From: CAJQQY01 sp045106765
GTDB taxonomy: Bacteria > Bacteroidota > Bacteroidia > Chitinophagales > Saprospiraceae
Length of the DNA stretch: 64,000 nucleotides
Assembly (NCBI GenBank): GCA_045106765.1
Contig: JBGCFD010000222.1
Span: 1-64,000, forward strand
Direction of reading: 5' to 3'
Shown here: piece after piece, positions 34,960 through 43,651 of the stretch
Layout: each line of letters begins with the position of its first letter
How positions within the stretch are numbered: the first letter of the stretch is position 1
Translations under genes and position numbers: made by a program
Notes under the pieces: generated by a model
Told to the model about the DNA's origin: nothing
The model's input: the letters and a program-made list of their open reading frames with translations, nothing else
The model's database searches: none

Positions 34960-37314
34960 ATGAAAAGCCGTATATTCTTTCTAATCGTCGCTTTATTAAG
35001 TAGTTTCATTTGTTTATCACAAAGTGTTAGTGGTAAAATTATTGACGAAAAAGGACAACCTTGTGATTATGCAGAAGTAGTGTTAATATCAAGTGACAGT
35101 TCCATAGTTAAAGCTGAGCTAACTAACGATCAAGGGAATTATTCCATCGTTTTACCTAAAAAAGGAACCTACTTACTTAAAGTATTCAACTTTGGAATTG
35201 AAGTATTTGCAGAAGAAATTCTAATTAATAATACTACTGAGAAAAATATAACAATCAACAAAGACATAAATCTTGAAGAGGTTGCGGTAGTTGCTAAAAG
35301 AAAATTAATAGAAAACAAAGTAGATAGATTGGTTTTTAATGTAAGTAATTCAATAGCATCTAATGGTATGGATTTAACTCAAGTTTTATCAATGACTCCT
35401 ATGCTTCAGATTGATGACTTTGGAGTTTCTATAATCGGGAAAAGTGGAGTAGGAGTAATGGTCAATGATAAAATGGTAAACCTAGATGGAATCGATTTGA
35501 TAAACTATTTAAGATCTTTAAGATCAGATGATATTGCAAAAATAGAGGTAATCACCACCCCTCCAGCAAAATATGAGGCTCAAGGAAATAGTGGATTGAT
35601 AAATATTGTGTTAAAGAAAAACCCGAAATTAGGATGGAGTGGAAATGTATCAACTTCTTACACCAAAGCTACTTACTCATCAAGTACAAATGGTATAAGC
35701 TTAAATTATAGATCTGATAAAATAAATAGCTCTCTTAAGTTAAGACATTTTCATAGAAAAATGAGAACTACTGAAAAGATTGATATCATAGGATTTAATT
35801 CTATCCTAAGTGAAGATATTAGAGAAGATTTATTCAAGGGGATAGGTTCAAATTTAAGTATAGATTACCAAGTTAATGAGAAATCTAGTATTGGAATTAT
35901 TTACGATATTAGTGATTCAGATTCGGATATGGATATTAATAATGCTACAGGCTACAGCACTTCAAATGTAATCGACTCGGTTTTAACTACAACTTCCGAG
36001 CATAGAAATGCTGCAATTTCTCAAACCCTTAGCGTTTATAATGACATTAAATTAGATGACAAAGGAAAATCAATAAGCATAGTCGGTAATTATTTTTCAA
36101 ATTTACCTATTACGAATGTTAACTTTATAACAAACTCTTCTTTAACCCCAGCAAGTAATAAAGTGAGAAATAATAGTGATATAGATTATACTATTTGGTC
36201 AATACAATCTGATTTGGTTTATCCAGCTAAATGGGGGGAAATAGAAACGGGGTTAAAGTTTACTAATTTTACAAATAATTCAGACGTCAGTTATTTTGAT
36301 TTTATCAATGGGCTAGAAGTTCAAGATGCAACCAAAAGTAATCTATTTGAATATGATGAACAAAATATTGCAGGTTATATAAGCTCAAGCAAAACCTTTA
36401 GTGAAAAAATCTCTATGAAAATTGGATTGCGTTATGAATACTCAATTATAGAAGGATTCTCTCCAACAACGAGCAAACTAAATAAAAATAAATATGGAAA
36501 TTTATTTCCAACATTTTATTTAAGCTATAGACAAAGTGAAAATAACAACTTTGCCCTAAGCTACTCTAGAAGAATCAATAGACCTTCTTTTCGAACTTTA
36601 AATCCGTTCCGATGGTACTCAAATCCCTTTACATATTATACTGGTAATCCAGAATTGGAACCTTCGTTTAATAATAATATTGAAGTATCATATAGATATA
36701 AAGGAATATTATCTTTTGCAGCATATGCGCAAAGAGTAAGTAATGGATATGGACGTACTATACGTGTAGTTAATGGTGTGGAAAAGATAATTGATTTTGA
36801 TAATTACTTAACAGAAAGTAGTATTGGTCTAAATAGTAGTTTGTATTTAGCTCCTAGCAAATGGTGGGAAAGCTATATAAGTACGTACTTGTATTACTCA
36901 AGCTCTGAGTCTTCTCTTGATGAAATAATTCCTCAAAAAGGTACGGCTTTTAGTTATAGTATAAATAATACATTTACTTTAAGTAGTAAAAAAGAAGTTA
37001 ATTTATTAGTCAACTTTTGGCATTACCTTCCTGCAAGACAAGGCAATGTTTTTAGTGAACAACTTTCTAATTTTTCACTAGGATTAAGATTTCCTATCGT
37101 AAAAAAAATATTACTTATGAGTATGACTGCTAACGATATATTCCTAGGAACAGTAAGTAAAGGCGAAATATTTTTTGAAGGCTTTACACAAAATTATAAT
37201 AACTACTATGATGGTAGAAGTTTTACGGTTAGCTTAACTTATAATTTTGGTAATAAGAAAGTTAAAGGAAACAATAAGAATATACGATTTGATGAGAAGT
37301 ATAGAGGTAATTAA
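34960..37314 (+). CDS. TonB-receptor-like outer-membrane beta-barrel protein
   Basis: A 784-aa outer-membrane protein. Signal peptide (IFFLIVALLSSFICLSQS), carboxypeptidase-D-like repeat at about residues 24-100 (GKIIDEKGQPCDYAEVVLISSDS), plug domain with VAVVAKRKLIENKVDRLVFNV and GVGVMVNDKMVNL, then a barrel of the outer-membrane-beta-barrel family 3 type (AKYEAQGNSGLINIVLKKNP; SRRINRPSFRTLNPFRWYSNPF). It lies between the modification genes and the exporter gene. A role in passing the mature peptide through the outer membrane, or as receptor for it, is inferred from position only. Confidence 0.88.
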   Translation: MKSRIFFLIVALLSSFICLSQSVSGKIIDEKGQPCDYAEVVLISSDSSIVKAELTNDQGNYSIVLPKKGTYLLKVFNFGIEVFAEEILINNTTEKNITINKDINLEEVAVVAKRKLIENKVDRLVFNVSNSIASNGMDLTQVLSMTPMLQIDDFGVSIIGKSGVGVMVNDKMVNLDGIDLINYLRSLRSDDIAKIEVITTPPAKYEAQGNSGLINIVLKKNPKLGWSGNVSTSYTKATYSSSTNGISLNYRSDKINSSLKLRHFHRKMRTTEKIDIIGFNSILSEDIREDLFKGIGSNLSIDYQVNEKSSIGIIYDISDSDSDMDINNATGYSTSNVIDSVLTTTSEHRNAAISQTLSVYNDIKLDDKGKSISIVGNYFSNLPITNVNFITNSSLTPASNKVRNNSDIDYTIWSIQSDLVYPAKWGEIETGLKFTNFTNNSDVSYFDFINGLEVQDATKSNLFEYDEQNIAGYISSSKTFSEKISMKIGLRYEYSIIEGFSPTTSKLNKNKYGNLFPTFYLSYRQSENNNFALSYSRRINRPSFRTLNPFRWYSNPFTYYTGNPELEPSFNNNIEVSYRYKGILSFAAYAQRVSNGYGRTIRVVNGVEKIIDFDNYLTESSIGLNSSLYLAPSKWWESYISTYLYYSSSESSLDEIIPQKGTAFSYSINNTFTLSSKKEVNLLVNFWHYLPARQGNVFSEQLSNFSLGLRFPIVKKILLMSMTANDIFLGTVSKGEIFFEGFTQNYNNYYDGRSFTVSLTYNFGNKKVKGNNKNIRFDEKYRGN

Positions 37315-37401
37315 TTTTTATTAAGATCATTATAAAATGTTCTTCTTCTAAATGGCTAGAATAGTTCTTATTAATTTAAAACACACTAATTTTTGTAAGT
37401 T

Positions 37402-39630
37402 ATGAACATAATACTACAACATGACAGGATGGATTGTGGGGCCGCAACTTTAGCTATGATATCTTCACATTATGGTAAATATTATGATTTACAATATTTA
37501 CGAGACAATTGTTTTTTAACTCGAAATGGCGTTTCCTTATTAGGACTCACAGAAGCTGCTGAAAAAATCGGATTACAGACTTATCCCGCTAAATTAAGTG
37601 TTGATAAACTAAGACAAATAAGTGTTTCAAAAAATGAATTAGGGTTAAATTTACCAACCATTTTACATTGGAATAAAAATCATTTTGTGGTGCTGTACAA
37701 AATATCAAAAAATATTTTTACCGGAAAAGTATCTTACAAAATAGCAGATCCTGCTCACGGACTAATCAGTTTATCACAAGAGAGATTCAACTCTGCATGG
37801 CTTTCTGATAATGAAGAAGGAATAGCATTACTTCTTAATCCTACGGATGAATTTTATGAAAAAGAACCCCCTACTAGAAATAAATTAACAGTTAGTGGAT
37901 TACTGAAGCATCTAATTCCTTATAGAAAACAATTACTATCTATGTCAATACTTCTTTTACTAGGAAGCTGTTTGACATTAATTTTTCCTTTTCTAACGGA
38001 AGCATTAATAGATAAAGGAGTTAATGCTAAAAATTTGAATTTTATATTTATTATTCTTTTAGCACAATTAGGAGTATATCTAGGTTCAATCACCATTGAA
38101 ATATTTAGAAATTGGCTAATGCTTTATGTTGGCACTAAATTGAGTATCAGTATCATTTCGAATTTTCTCAAAAAACTTTTACAATTACCACTAAAGTTTT
38201 TTGATACCAAGATGATGGGAGATTTTCAACAACGGATTCAGGATAATGATCGAATTGAAGAGTTTTTAACCTCTCAAAGTTTAACAACGTTTTTCTCTAT
38301 AATTACTTTCTCTGTATTCTTTGGAGTATTATGGTATTACGATCTTACAATATTATTAGTTTATCTAGCCTTAACCGTCATTTCTATATTTTGGTCAATT
38401 TATTGGCTTAGAAAAAGAAAGGTATTAGATTATTTTCGTTTTCAACAACAAGCTGAAAACCAAGAATCTATATATGAAATTATACGTGGGATTACAGAAA
38501 TGAAGTTGAATGATTTTGAAGAATATAAGAGAAGAGAGTGGGAGAGAGTACAGGAAAGACTTTTCAAAATAAATATACGTATCCTTAAAGTAGATCAATT
38601 CCAACAATCAGGTTTCGAATTTATCAATCAGGTAAAAAACATTCTTGTAACTTTTCTTGCAGCTACATATGTAGTTGAAGGTAAAATGACTTTAGGCGCA
38701 CTTTTGAGTGTATCCTATATTATCGGACAAATGAATTCTCCCATAAGTCAATTATTAACTTTCTTCAGATCATTGCAAGATGCAAAATTAAGTCTAGAAA
38801 GACTCAATGAAGTGCAGAACCATCCTGCTGAAGAAAATGAGGAACAAATTCATATTAATCCAAAACAGAAAAAAAAGGAGAATGGAATAGAAAAAGGAAT
38901 TCATTTAAAAAAATTAAGCTTCCAATACGAAGGACCAAAGTCTCCATTTGTACTTAAAGATGTTGACATATTTATACCAGAGGGTAAAATAACAGCAATA
39001 GTGGGAGCAAGTGGAAGTGGGAAAACTACATTGATGAAATTATTGTTAAATTTTTATAATCCTACTAAAGGAGAAATATATTATAATGATGATAATATTA
39101 TAGATATATCACCCAAAAGCTTAAGACAGAATTGTGGTATCGTTATGCAAGATGGATTTATCTTTTCAGATTCTATAGAAAGAAATATTGCAACTAGCGA
39201 TGAAGAGATTAATCCAACTATGTTGAAAAAAGCAGTTGATGTTGCTAATATTACTGAATATATAGAATCCTTGCCATTAAAATTTAATACTAAAATTGGC
39301 ACTTCTGGTAATGGAATAAGTGGTGGTCAACAACAACGATTCTTAATAGCTAGAGCTGTGTATAAAAATCCTCATTATATTTTCTTTGACGAAGCAACTT
39401 CTGCTCTCGACGCGGAAAATGAGAAAGTTATTCATGATAATTTACAAGAATTTTTTAAGAAAAAAACTGTGGTTCTAATAGCTCATAGATTAAGTACGGT
39501 TAAAAATGCTGATCAAATTATAGTTCTAAAAAATGGAGAGGTGGTTGAAAAAGGAAGCCACCAAGATTTAGTTGATAAAAAAGGAAACTATTTCTCTTTA
39601 ATAAAGAATCAATTAGAACTTGGCACATGA
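37402..39630 (+). CDS. C39-peptidase ABC exporter (LanT-like)
   Basis: A 742-aa peptidase-containing ABC transporter that cuts double-glycine leaders and exports the core. The C39 domain has Cys12 in QHDRMDCGAATLAM, His94 in NKNHFVVLYKI and Asp116 in ADPAHG. Six membrane helices span about residues 165-440. The ATPase has Walker A GASGSGKTT (residues 535-543), signature ISGGQQQRF and Walker B YIFFDEATSALD with Asp663-Glu664. It closes the biosynthetic run; the VVGG and IAGG leader ends of the six precursors are the expected substrates. Confidence 0.95.
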   Translation: MNIILQHDRMDCGAATLAMISSHYGKYYDLQYLRDNCFLTRNGVSLLGLTEAAEKIGLQTYPAKLSVDKLRQISVSKNELGLNLPTILHWNKNHFVVLYKISKNIFTGKVSYKIADPAHGLISLSQERFNSAWLSDNEEGIALLLNPTDEFYEKEPPTRNKLTVSGLLKHLIPYRKQLLSMSILLLLGSCLTLIFPFLTEALIDKGVNAKNLNFIFIILLAQLGVYLGSITIEIFRNWLMLYVGTKLSISIISNFLKKLLQLPLKFFDTKMMGDFQQRIQDNDRIEEFLTSQSLTTFFSIITFSVFFGVLWYYDLTILLVYLALTVISIFWSIYWLRKRKVLDYFRFQQQAENQESIYEIIRGITEMKLNDFEEYKRREWERVQERLFKINIRILKVDQFQQSGFEFINQVKNILVTFLAATYVVEGKMTLGALLSVSYIIGQMNSPISQLLTFFRSLQDAKLSLERLNEVQNHPAEENEEQIHINPKQKKKENGIEKGIHLKKLSFQYEGPKSPFVLKDVDIFIPEGKITAIVGASGSGKTTLMKLLLNFYNPTKGEIYYNDDNIIDISPKSLRQNCGIVMQDGFIFSDSIERNIATSDEEINPTMLKKAVDVANITEYIESLPLKFNTKIGTSGNGISGGQQQRFLIARAVYKNPHYIFFDEATSALDAENEKVIHDNLQEFFKKKTVVLIAHRLSTVKNADQIIVLKNGEVVEKGSHQDLVDKKGNYFSLIKNQLELGT

Positions 39631-39682
39631 TTGCTAATTAGTCATAATTTAAAAGTCAAAGGAAAAAATATTTCACGAAAAC

Positions 39683-39952
39683 TTAAAATATCAGAAAAAG
39701 TTGTACAGCCTTTATTGTCGGAAGTATTAGCAGCCACAATGATTTGACTGATTTGAGTCGATCAATTGCTTGATCTTCAAATTCTTGCCAAGAAAAATCT
39801 TCTTGATTGAAATGGGAATCATGATCCCATAAATTTTGACTTTTTGATTTTTTGAGTGTCTTTTCTTTTTCATGATAAACTGTGTTTGAATGATTAAGTT
39901 TAATAAATTTTAATTTTGACACTGTTACTTGAACAGTCTCTTCCCAAAGCAT
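39683..39952 (-). pseudogene. Possible N-terminal fragment of an IS256-like transposase
   Basis: An 89-codon open frame whose middle reads FSWQEFEDQAIDRLKSVKSL. This resembles the opening of mutator/IS256-type transposases of Bacteroidota (a phenylalanine-rich F..EEF...AI..L.SGKSL pattern). Similarity stops after that and the frame continues into hydrophobic nonsense. No terminal repeats or other transposase parts are seen. The call rests on pattern memory and is weak. Confidence 0.3.
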
Positions 39953-40214
39953 TAGTGCTCGTATGCTTTGTCCTTTTAATCTAAAGAATTCCCCTATGCT
40001 TGCATCGGGTGCAACAGCAGCAATGATATCTCATAAGTGAAAAAATCCCTCCACGACCAATTTTTTTTCACCATATAGGCACATAGAAAACATAGGTGAA
40101 ATTCTATATTGATATCTATGAAACTGTTTTTTTGATTCTCCGTCAGCTTGCTGCGGAGTAGTTCAATGTAAGTTAAAGCTCGGAGCAAAAGGAGTATGAA
40201 TCTTTGGCACGTTG
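39953..40214. repeat. Repeat debris between the exporter and small unknown genes
   Basis: Positions 40062-40094 read TTTTTTCACCATATAGGCAC then ATAGAAAACATAG, a close relative of the left arm of the palindrome at 54394-54490; the right arm is poorly kept here (CTATGAAACTGTTTTTTT near 40115). Positions 40145-40167 repeat the 23-nt word found at 23430-23452. No gene is supported; a 64-codon frame at 39994-40188 looks accidental. Confidence 0.5.
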
Positions 40215-40700
40215 TTAACTACTATAAATTTGTAATTTTTGATCCAATTCATCTACAAATTGTAATATGGATTTAGATGAAGTTTGTATTTGAAAGATTG
40301 ATTCAAATTCTTCTTTGAAATATCCAAATTGGGCCGAAAAACTGTTATCAGTTTCAAATTTAAAAATGTGAATTCGAATTTGCGACTCGTTATTATATAA
40401 AAATGTGAATTTGAATTTGAAAGTATCAACAGTTGGGTTCATTTTTAGCCTGATGTCTTTAACTAGTTTTTCAAGCTCAGATTTTAAAACGGGCATTCTA
40501 AAAACAGTTTGCCTAAATCCTTCTTCTATACCTTCATGAAACCACTTCTTCGTTCCACCTTTATTTACAAATCCTGAGTGGCAATGAATATGTAAGGATA
40601 GGTATTTTTTTCCAGATTCAATTGTTGAATTACGTATTTCAATCCAAATTGATTTGTCACTTTCAGTCGATTTTAATGCAATAGGAAAATAATTTAACAT
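40215..40700 (-). CDS. Unknown 161-aa protein
   Basis: I do not recognise it. Cytoplasmic, no signal. It has an opening IWIEIRNSTIESGKKYLSLHIHCHSGFVNKGG and a strand-rich middle (FKFKFTFLYNNESQIRIHIFKFE). The end is helical (ILQFVDELDQKLQIY). Codon use looks ordinary and it lies 12 bp after the next gene on the same strand, so the two are likely a small operon. The size and pairing resemble immunity-type genes near toxins, but no toxin is visible. Confidence 0.55.
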   Translation of the reverse strand: MLNYFPIALKSTESDKSIWIEIRNSTIESGKKYLSLHIHCHSGFVNKGGTKKWFHEGIEEGFRQTVFRMPVLKSELEKLVKDIRLKMNPTVDTFKFKFTFLYNNESQIRIHIFKFETDNSFSAQFGYFKEEFESIFQIQTSSKSILQFVDELDQKLQIYSS

Positions 40701-40712
40701 AAATTACTAGTG

Positions 40713-41087
40713 TTACTTGAGTTCGTGATTTAATCGTTCAGTAAAATATTTGTTTTTTCCAAAGTAGTAAGACTCAATGAATTCTATTAAAGCGTCTTCA
40801 TTCGTAAATTTTAAATCAAAGTCTCCCGGCCCAGGACCAGGAACCCAACTCCAACAGGTTATTCGGTAAGATTCTTCCTCATGTCGTAATATCATTATTG
40901 GACAATTAGAAAATATTTCTTTTACTGTATTTCCATTAAGGTCAAACTCGACTATTGGACCAAATATTTTATTCGGAATTAAGTTGCCTTGAGAGTTGTT
41001 TTTGAGAATTCGTGCTCTTTTTTCGTTGTCAAAGAGGAGTAGCAGCCCTTTCTCAATTAATTTGTTTTTATTTTTTTCTTTTAACAA
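40713..41087 (-). CDS. Unknown 124-aa protein
   Basis: I do not recognise it. The sequence has FGPIVEFDLNGNTVKEIF, a run CWSWVPGPGPGDFDLKF and an acidic end (NEDALIEFIESYYFGKNKYF). No signal peptide. The short strand-rich fold with a W-x-P-G-P-G-P-G loop followed by a helix is what many small immunity-like proteins show; this is an impression only. It is the first gene of the two-gene set. Confidence 0.55.
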   Translation of the reverse strand: MLKEKNKNKLIEKGLLLLFDNEKRARILKNNSQGNLIPNKIFGPIVEFDLNGNTVKEIFSNCPIMILRHEEESYRITCWSWVPGPGPGDFDLKFTNEDALIEFIESYYFGKNKYFTERLNHELK

Positions 41088-41505
41088 AACTATTATTGTG
41101 TGTATTTAGGTGTTAAAATTACATTTCTTTTTTTGTCCTTTTTGAATAGTAAGGCTGTTTGTGTTTCATTGATCGATACTTTTACTGGTCAACCTTTTTC
41201 AGTACAATTCAGCAAACGGTTTCTTATATACTTAACATAAGTTGATTTATCGGCTTTATTGTATTGTCCTAAAATAGGTTGACACTTAACTCATCAGGGT
41301 ATGTTTCTAAGCTCGGACAGTTAGTGTTTTCAAAGGTTTGCGCTTCCTTTGTCTAGGCTGCGAAAACGATGTCACATCTTTTAACACAAATTCAAAAATG
41401 ACAGGAATTTTTTTTGGAACAAACGCTGTGCAAAAGTTTTATTATCTATTCCTCGGATGTCAAAATCATGAACGACAGTAGTAGTTTATTAAACAGTCTC
41501 ACAAT
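41088..41505. other. Gap with probable degraded sequence
   Basis: No supported gene. The reverse strand around 41150-41270 gives short protein-like pieces (for example STYVKYIRNRLLNCTEKG) with stops, so a decayed gene is possible. TGTCCTAAAATAGGTTGACA near 41265-41285 looks like an insertion-sequence end, but I find no partner repeat. An open frame over 41414-41668 is the shadow of the epimerase gene. Confidence 0.35.
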
Positions 41506-42666
41506 CTACATCGTCCCCAAAATCTCTGAACAACAAAACAAACCTCTCGGCACATGGAAACAACCTTTCCATTTCCCACCTTTTAAATCTAACAATCGAT
41601 TCCCCTTTCTATCCAAATATCCCCACCATTCGCCATATCTTTTTTCGGGAAATTTCTCCCAAGTGTAAGCATGAACCTCTTCAAACCAAACTTTGCAACG
41701 CTCATCTTTTGTCAACTGATAACCTTTTAAAAGTCCAACCAAAGTTTCCAAATGAACCCACCATAATTTTTGATTCCATTCCAATTGTTGCGGTGGATAA
41801 CCTTTAAAATCTAGAAAATAGAAAATGCCGCCGAACTCTTTATCCCAACCATGTTCTAAAGTTTGTAACATTATATTTACGGATTTTTGAATTAAGGCTT
41901 TATCATCATATCTTTTTCCTAAATCCATGATAAACCACATGGCTTCTATCGCATGACCAGGGTTTAATAATCGTCCTTCGAAAGAATCTGAAAAGTTTCC
42001 CTCAGGAGTTACATTTTCCAAAATCAAACCTGATGTTGGATGATAAAAAACTTCCATAACTTCATGAATACAATTTTGAATAGTTGCTTCAACTAAGTCC
42101 TTTTCCAATAGCGTTTCTATCTCCAAACAGAGGTTACATAAAATCATCGGAAGAGCAAAATTTTTCAAAGGACGAGTGTCCGGAAATGTCTTGTTGTAAA
42201 TTCCTTTAGAGTTATTTTTTCTTTTTAAAATATTTTGGAAAGTGGCCTTTGCGATGGTGGCATATTCCTCTTTTTTCGTTGCTAAATAAAGCTGTCCAAA
42301 TGCCATCGTCGCAAAACAATCTGAAAAAATATTATAAGGTTGAATTAAAGGTTCGCCTTTTTGATTGAGTGAAAAATACCAATTTCCATTTTCATCTCTT
42401 CCGTTTTTTTCCAAAAAATCAGCTCCATGTAAAGCAAAATCCAACCATTCTTTTTTTTGTTCCAATCGATTATACAACATTGAAAATGTCCAAACTTGTC
42501 GAGCTTGCAACCAAATAAATTTATCAGTATCAAAGACTTTTCCATCCTCTAAAAGGCACGTAAAATAACCACCATAAGTTTCATCTTTGGAATGATTCAG
42601 CCAAAAAGGAAGGATGTTTTCGAGGAGTTCATTTTTATATTGAAGTGAAAGTTTTGTAGCATTCAT
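41506..42666 (-). CDS. AGE family N-acylglucosamine 2-epimerase-like protein
   Basis: Epimerase of the (alpha/alpha)6-barrel AGE/renin-binding-protein family (386 aa from this start; an in-frame ATG at 42690 adds eight residues). It should interconvert GlcNAc and ManNAc. It follows the mammalian AGE sequence closely as I recall it: YGGYFTCLLEDGKVFDTDKF, IWLQARQVWTFSMLYNRLEQ, FSDCFATMAFGQLYLAT, LENVTPEGN, LNPGHAIEAMWF, QLEWNQKLWWVHLETLVGLL, YGEWWGYLDRKGN and KGCFHVPRGL. The related cellobiose/mannobiose 2-epimerases differ at several of these blocks. It is the last gene of a three-gene operon with the DUF4434 and symporter genes. Confidence 0.88.
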   Translation of the reverse strand: MNATKLSLQYKNELLENILPFWLNHSKDETYGGYFTCLLEDGKVFDTDKFIWLQARQVWTFSMLYNRLEQKKEWLDFALHGADFLEKNGRDENGNWYFSLNQKGEPLIQPYNIFSDCFATMAFGQLYLATKKEEYATIAKATFQNILKRKNNSKGIYNKTFPDTRPLKNFALPMILCNLCLEIETLLEKDLVEATIQNCIHEVMEVFYHPTSGLILENVTPEGNFSDSFEGRLLNPGHAIEAMWFIMDLGKRYDDKALIQKSVNIMLQTLEHGWDKEFGGIFYFLDFKGYPPQQLEWNQKLWWVHLETLVGLLKGYQLTKDERCKVWFEEVHAYTWEKFPEKRYGEWWGYLDRKGNRLLDLKGGKWKGCFHVPRGLFCCSEILGTM

Positions 42667-42709
42667 TGCCTTTAAATAGTTGATTTTCAAGTTTTTATCT
42701 ATAAATTAC

Positions 42710-43651
42710 TTAGCCTATAGTTTTTAATTTTTCCATATATCGATTATACAAATGATGTGCTTGTACATAACTTGATTGAGGACTCATAAAATGCGAAAAC
42801 TCAAAAGTAATTGCTTTTTCCAAACCTGCTTTTTTAGCTGCTTCCAATTTCAATAATAACTTTGCCCACTTGATTGGAAAAAATTTAATTGGCATATCTC
42901 GATCAAAAGATTCTGCATTGGTCCAACATTTCATCTCATATTTCTCTGCTAGTTTTTTATTGATAGAAAAATAATGAGCTAACTCATGATACGGCACATG
43001 ACCATCTTGAAATGCTAAAATATCAACCGCATCTTTGATACTATCCAATATCTCGTTCCAATCTTTTTCATGTTGTTGGATAGAAATACTTTCGATTTTA
43101 GTGAGAGAAGATTGACTAGAAAGGATGGCTTTTTTTCCATCAATGTAAGGTGAGATAAGTGTCGGCAAATTATTTGAGATGCCTTTACAATGTGTACCCA
43201 AACGAGTATAAAGTGACATAATATCTCCTGTTTTTCGACTCACCTCTTGCGACAAATACCAACCTTTGAAGGCAGGATTTTTTCCATATTTTTCCCAAAC
43301 TTCATCAATCACTTTTAGGTTTATTTCTACTTCCTTTTGATAGTCACCTTGTTCCCACCAATATTTTCCAGAGTCATATAGTCCGAAATAAAATTGCATT
43401 TGATATTTTTCCGCAAGAGCTAAAAAAAGTGCCACCAAGTCTAGTGGTGGTCGATATACATTTTCGGTTTTTTCTAAAAAATCAGAAGGGTAAGTCATCC
43501 ATTTTTTATAACCACATCGAATTAAAATGACGGTATCAATTCCCATTTTTTTCATGTGAAAAAAATCGGCATCCCACTCCTTTTCTCCCCAATTTTGATG
43601 AGGAATGTCATGAGAAATTTCATCTAAAAAAGTAGCTGTTATGGGTAACAT
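42710..43651 (-). CDS. DUF4434 TIM-barrel protein
   Basis: A 313-aa protein of the DUF4434 family, a TIM-barrel fold related to glycosidases. Marks are TATFLDEISHDIPHQNWGEK with an Asp-Glu pair, DADFFHMKKMGIDTVILIRCGY, QMQFYFGLYDSGKYWW, FKGWYLSQEVSRKTGD with a possible catalytic Glu, DILAFQDGHVPYHELAHYF and CWTNAESFD. No signal peptide is visible, so it should be cytoplasmic, which is unusual if it cleaves polymers. Its start overlaps the symporter end by 13 bp. The reaction is unknown. Confidence 0.8.
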   Translation of the reverse strand: MLPITATFLDEISHDIPHQNWGEKEWDADFFHMKKMGIDTVILIRCGYKKWMTYPSDFLEKTENVYRPPLDLVALFLALAEKYQMQFYFGLYDSGKYWWEQGDYQKEVEINLKVIDEVWEKYGKNPAFKGWYLSQEVSRKTGDIMSLYTRLGTHCKGISNNLPTLISPYIDGKKAILSSQSSLTKIESISIQQHEKDWNEILDSIKDAVDILAFQDGHVPYHELAHYFSINKKLAEKYEMKCWTNAESFDRDMPIKFFPIKWAKLLLKLEAAKKAGLEKAITFEFSHFMSPQSSYVQAHHLYNRYMEKLKTIG

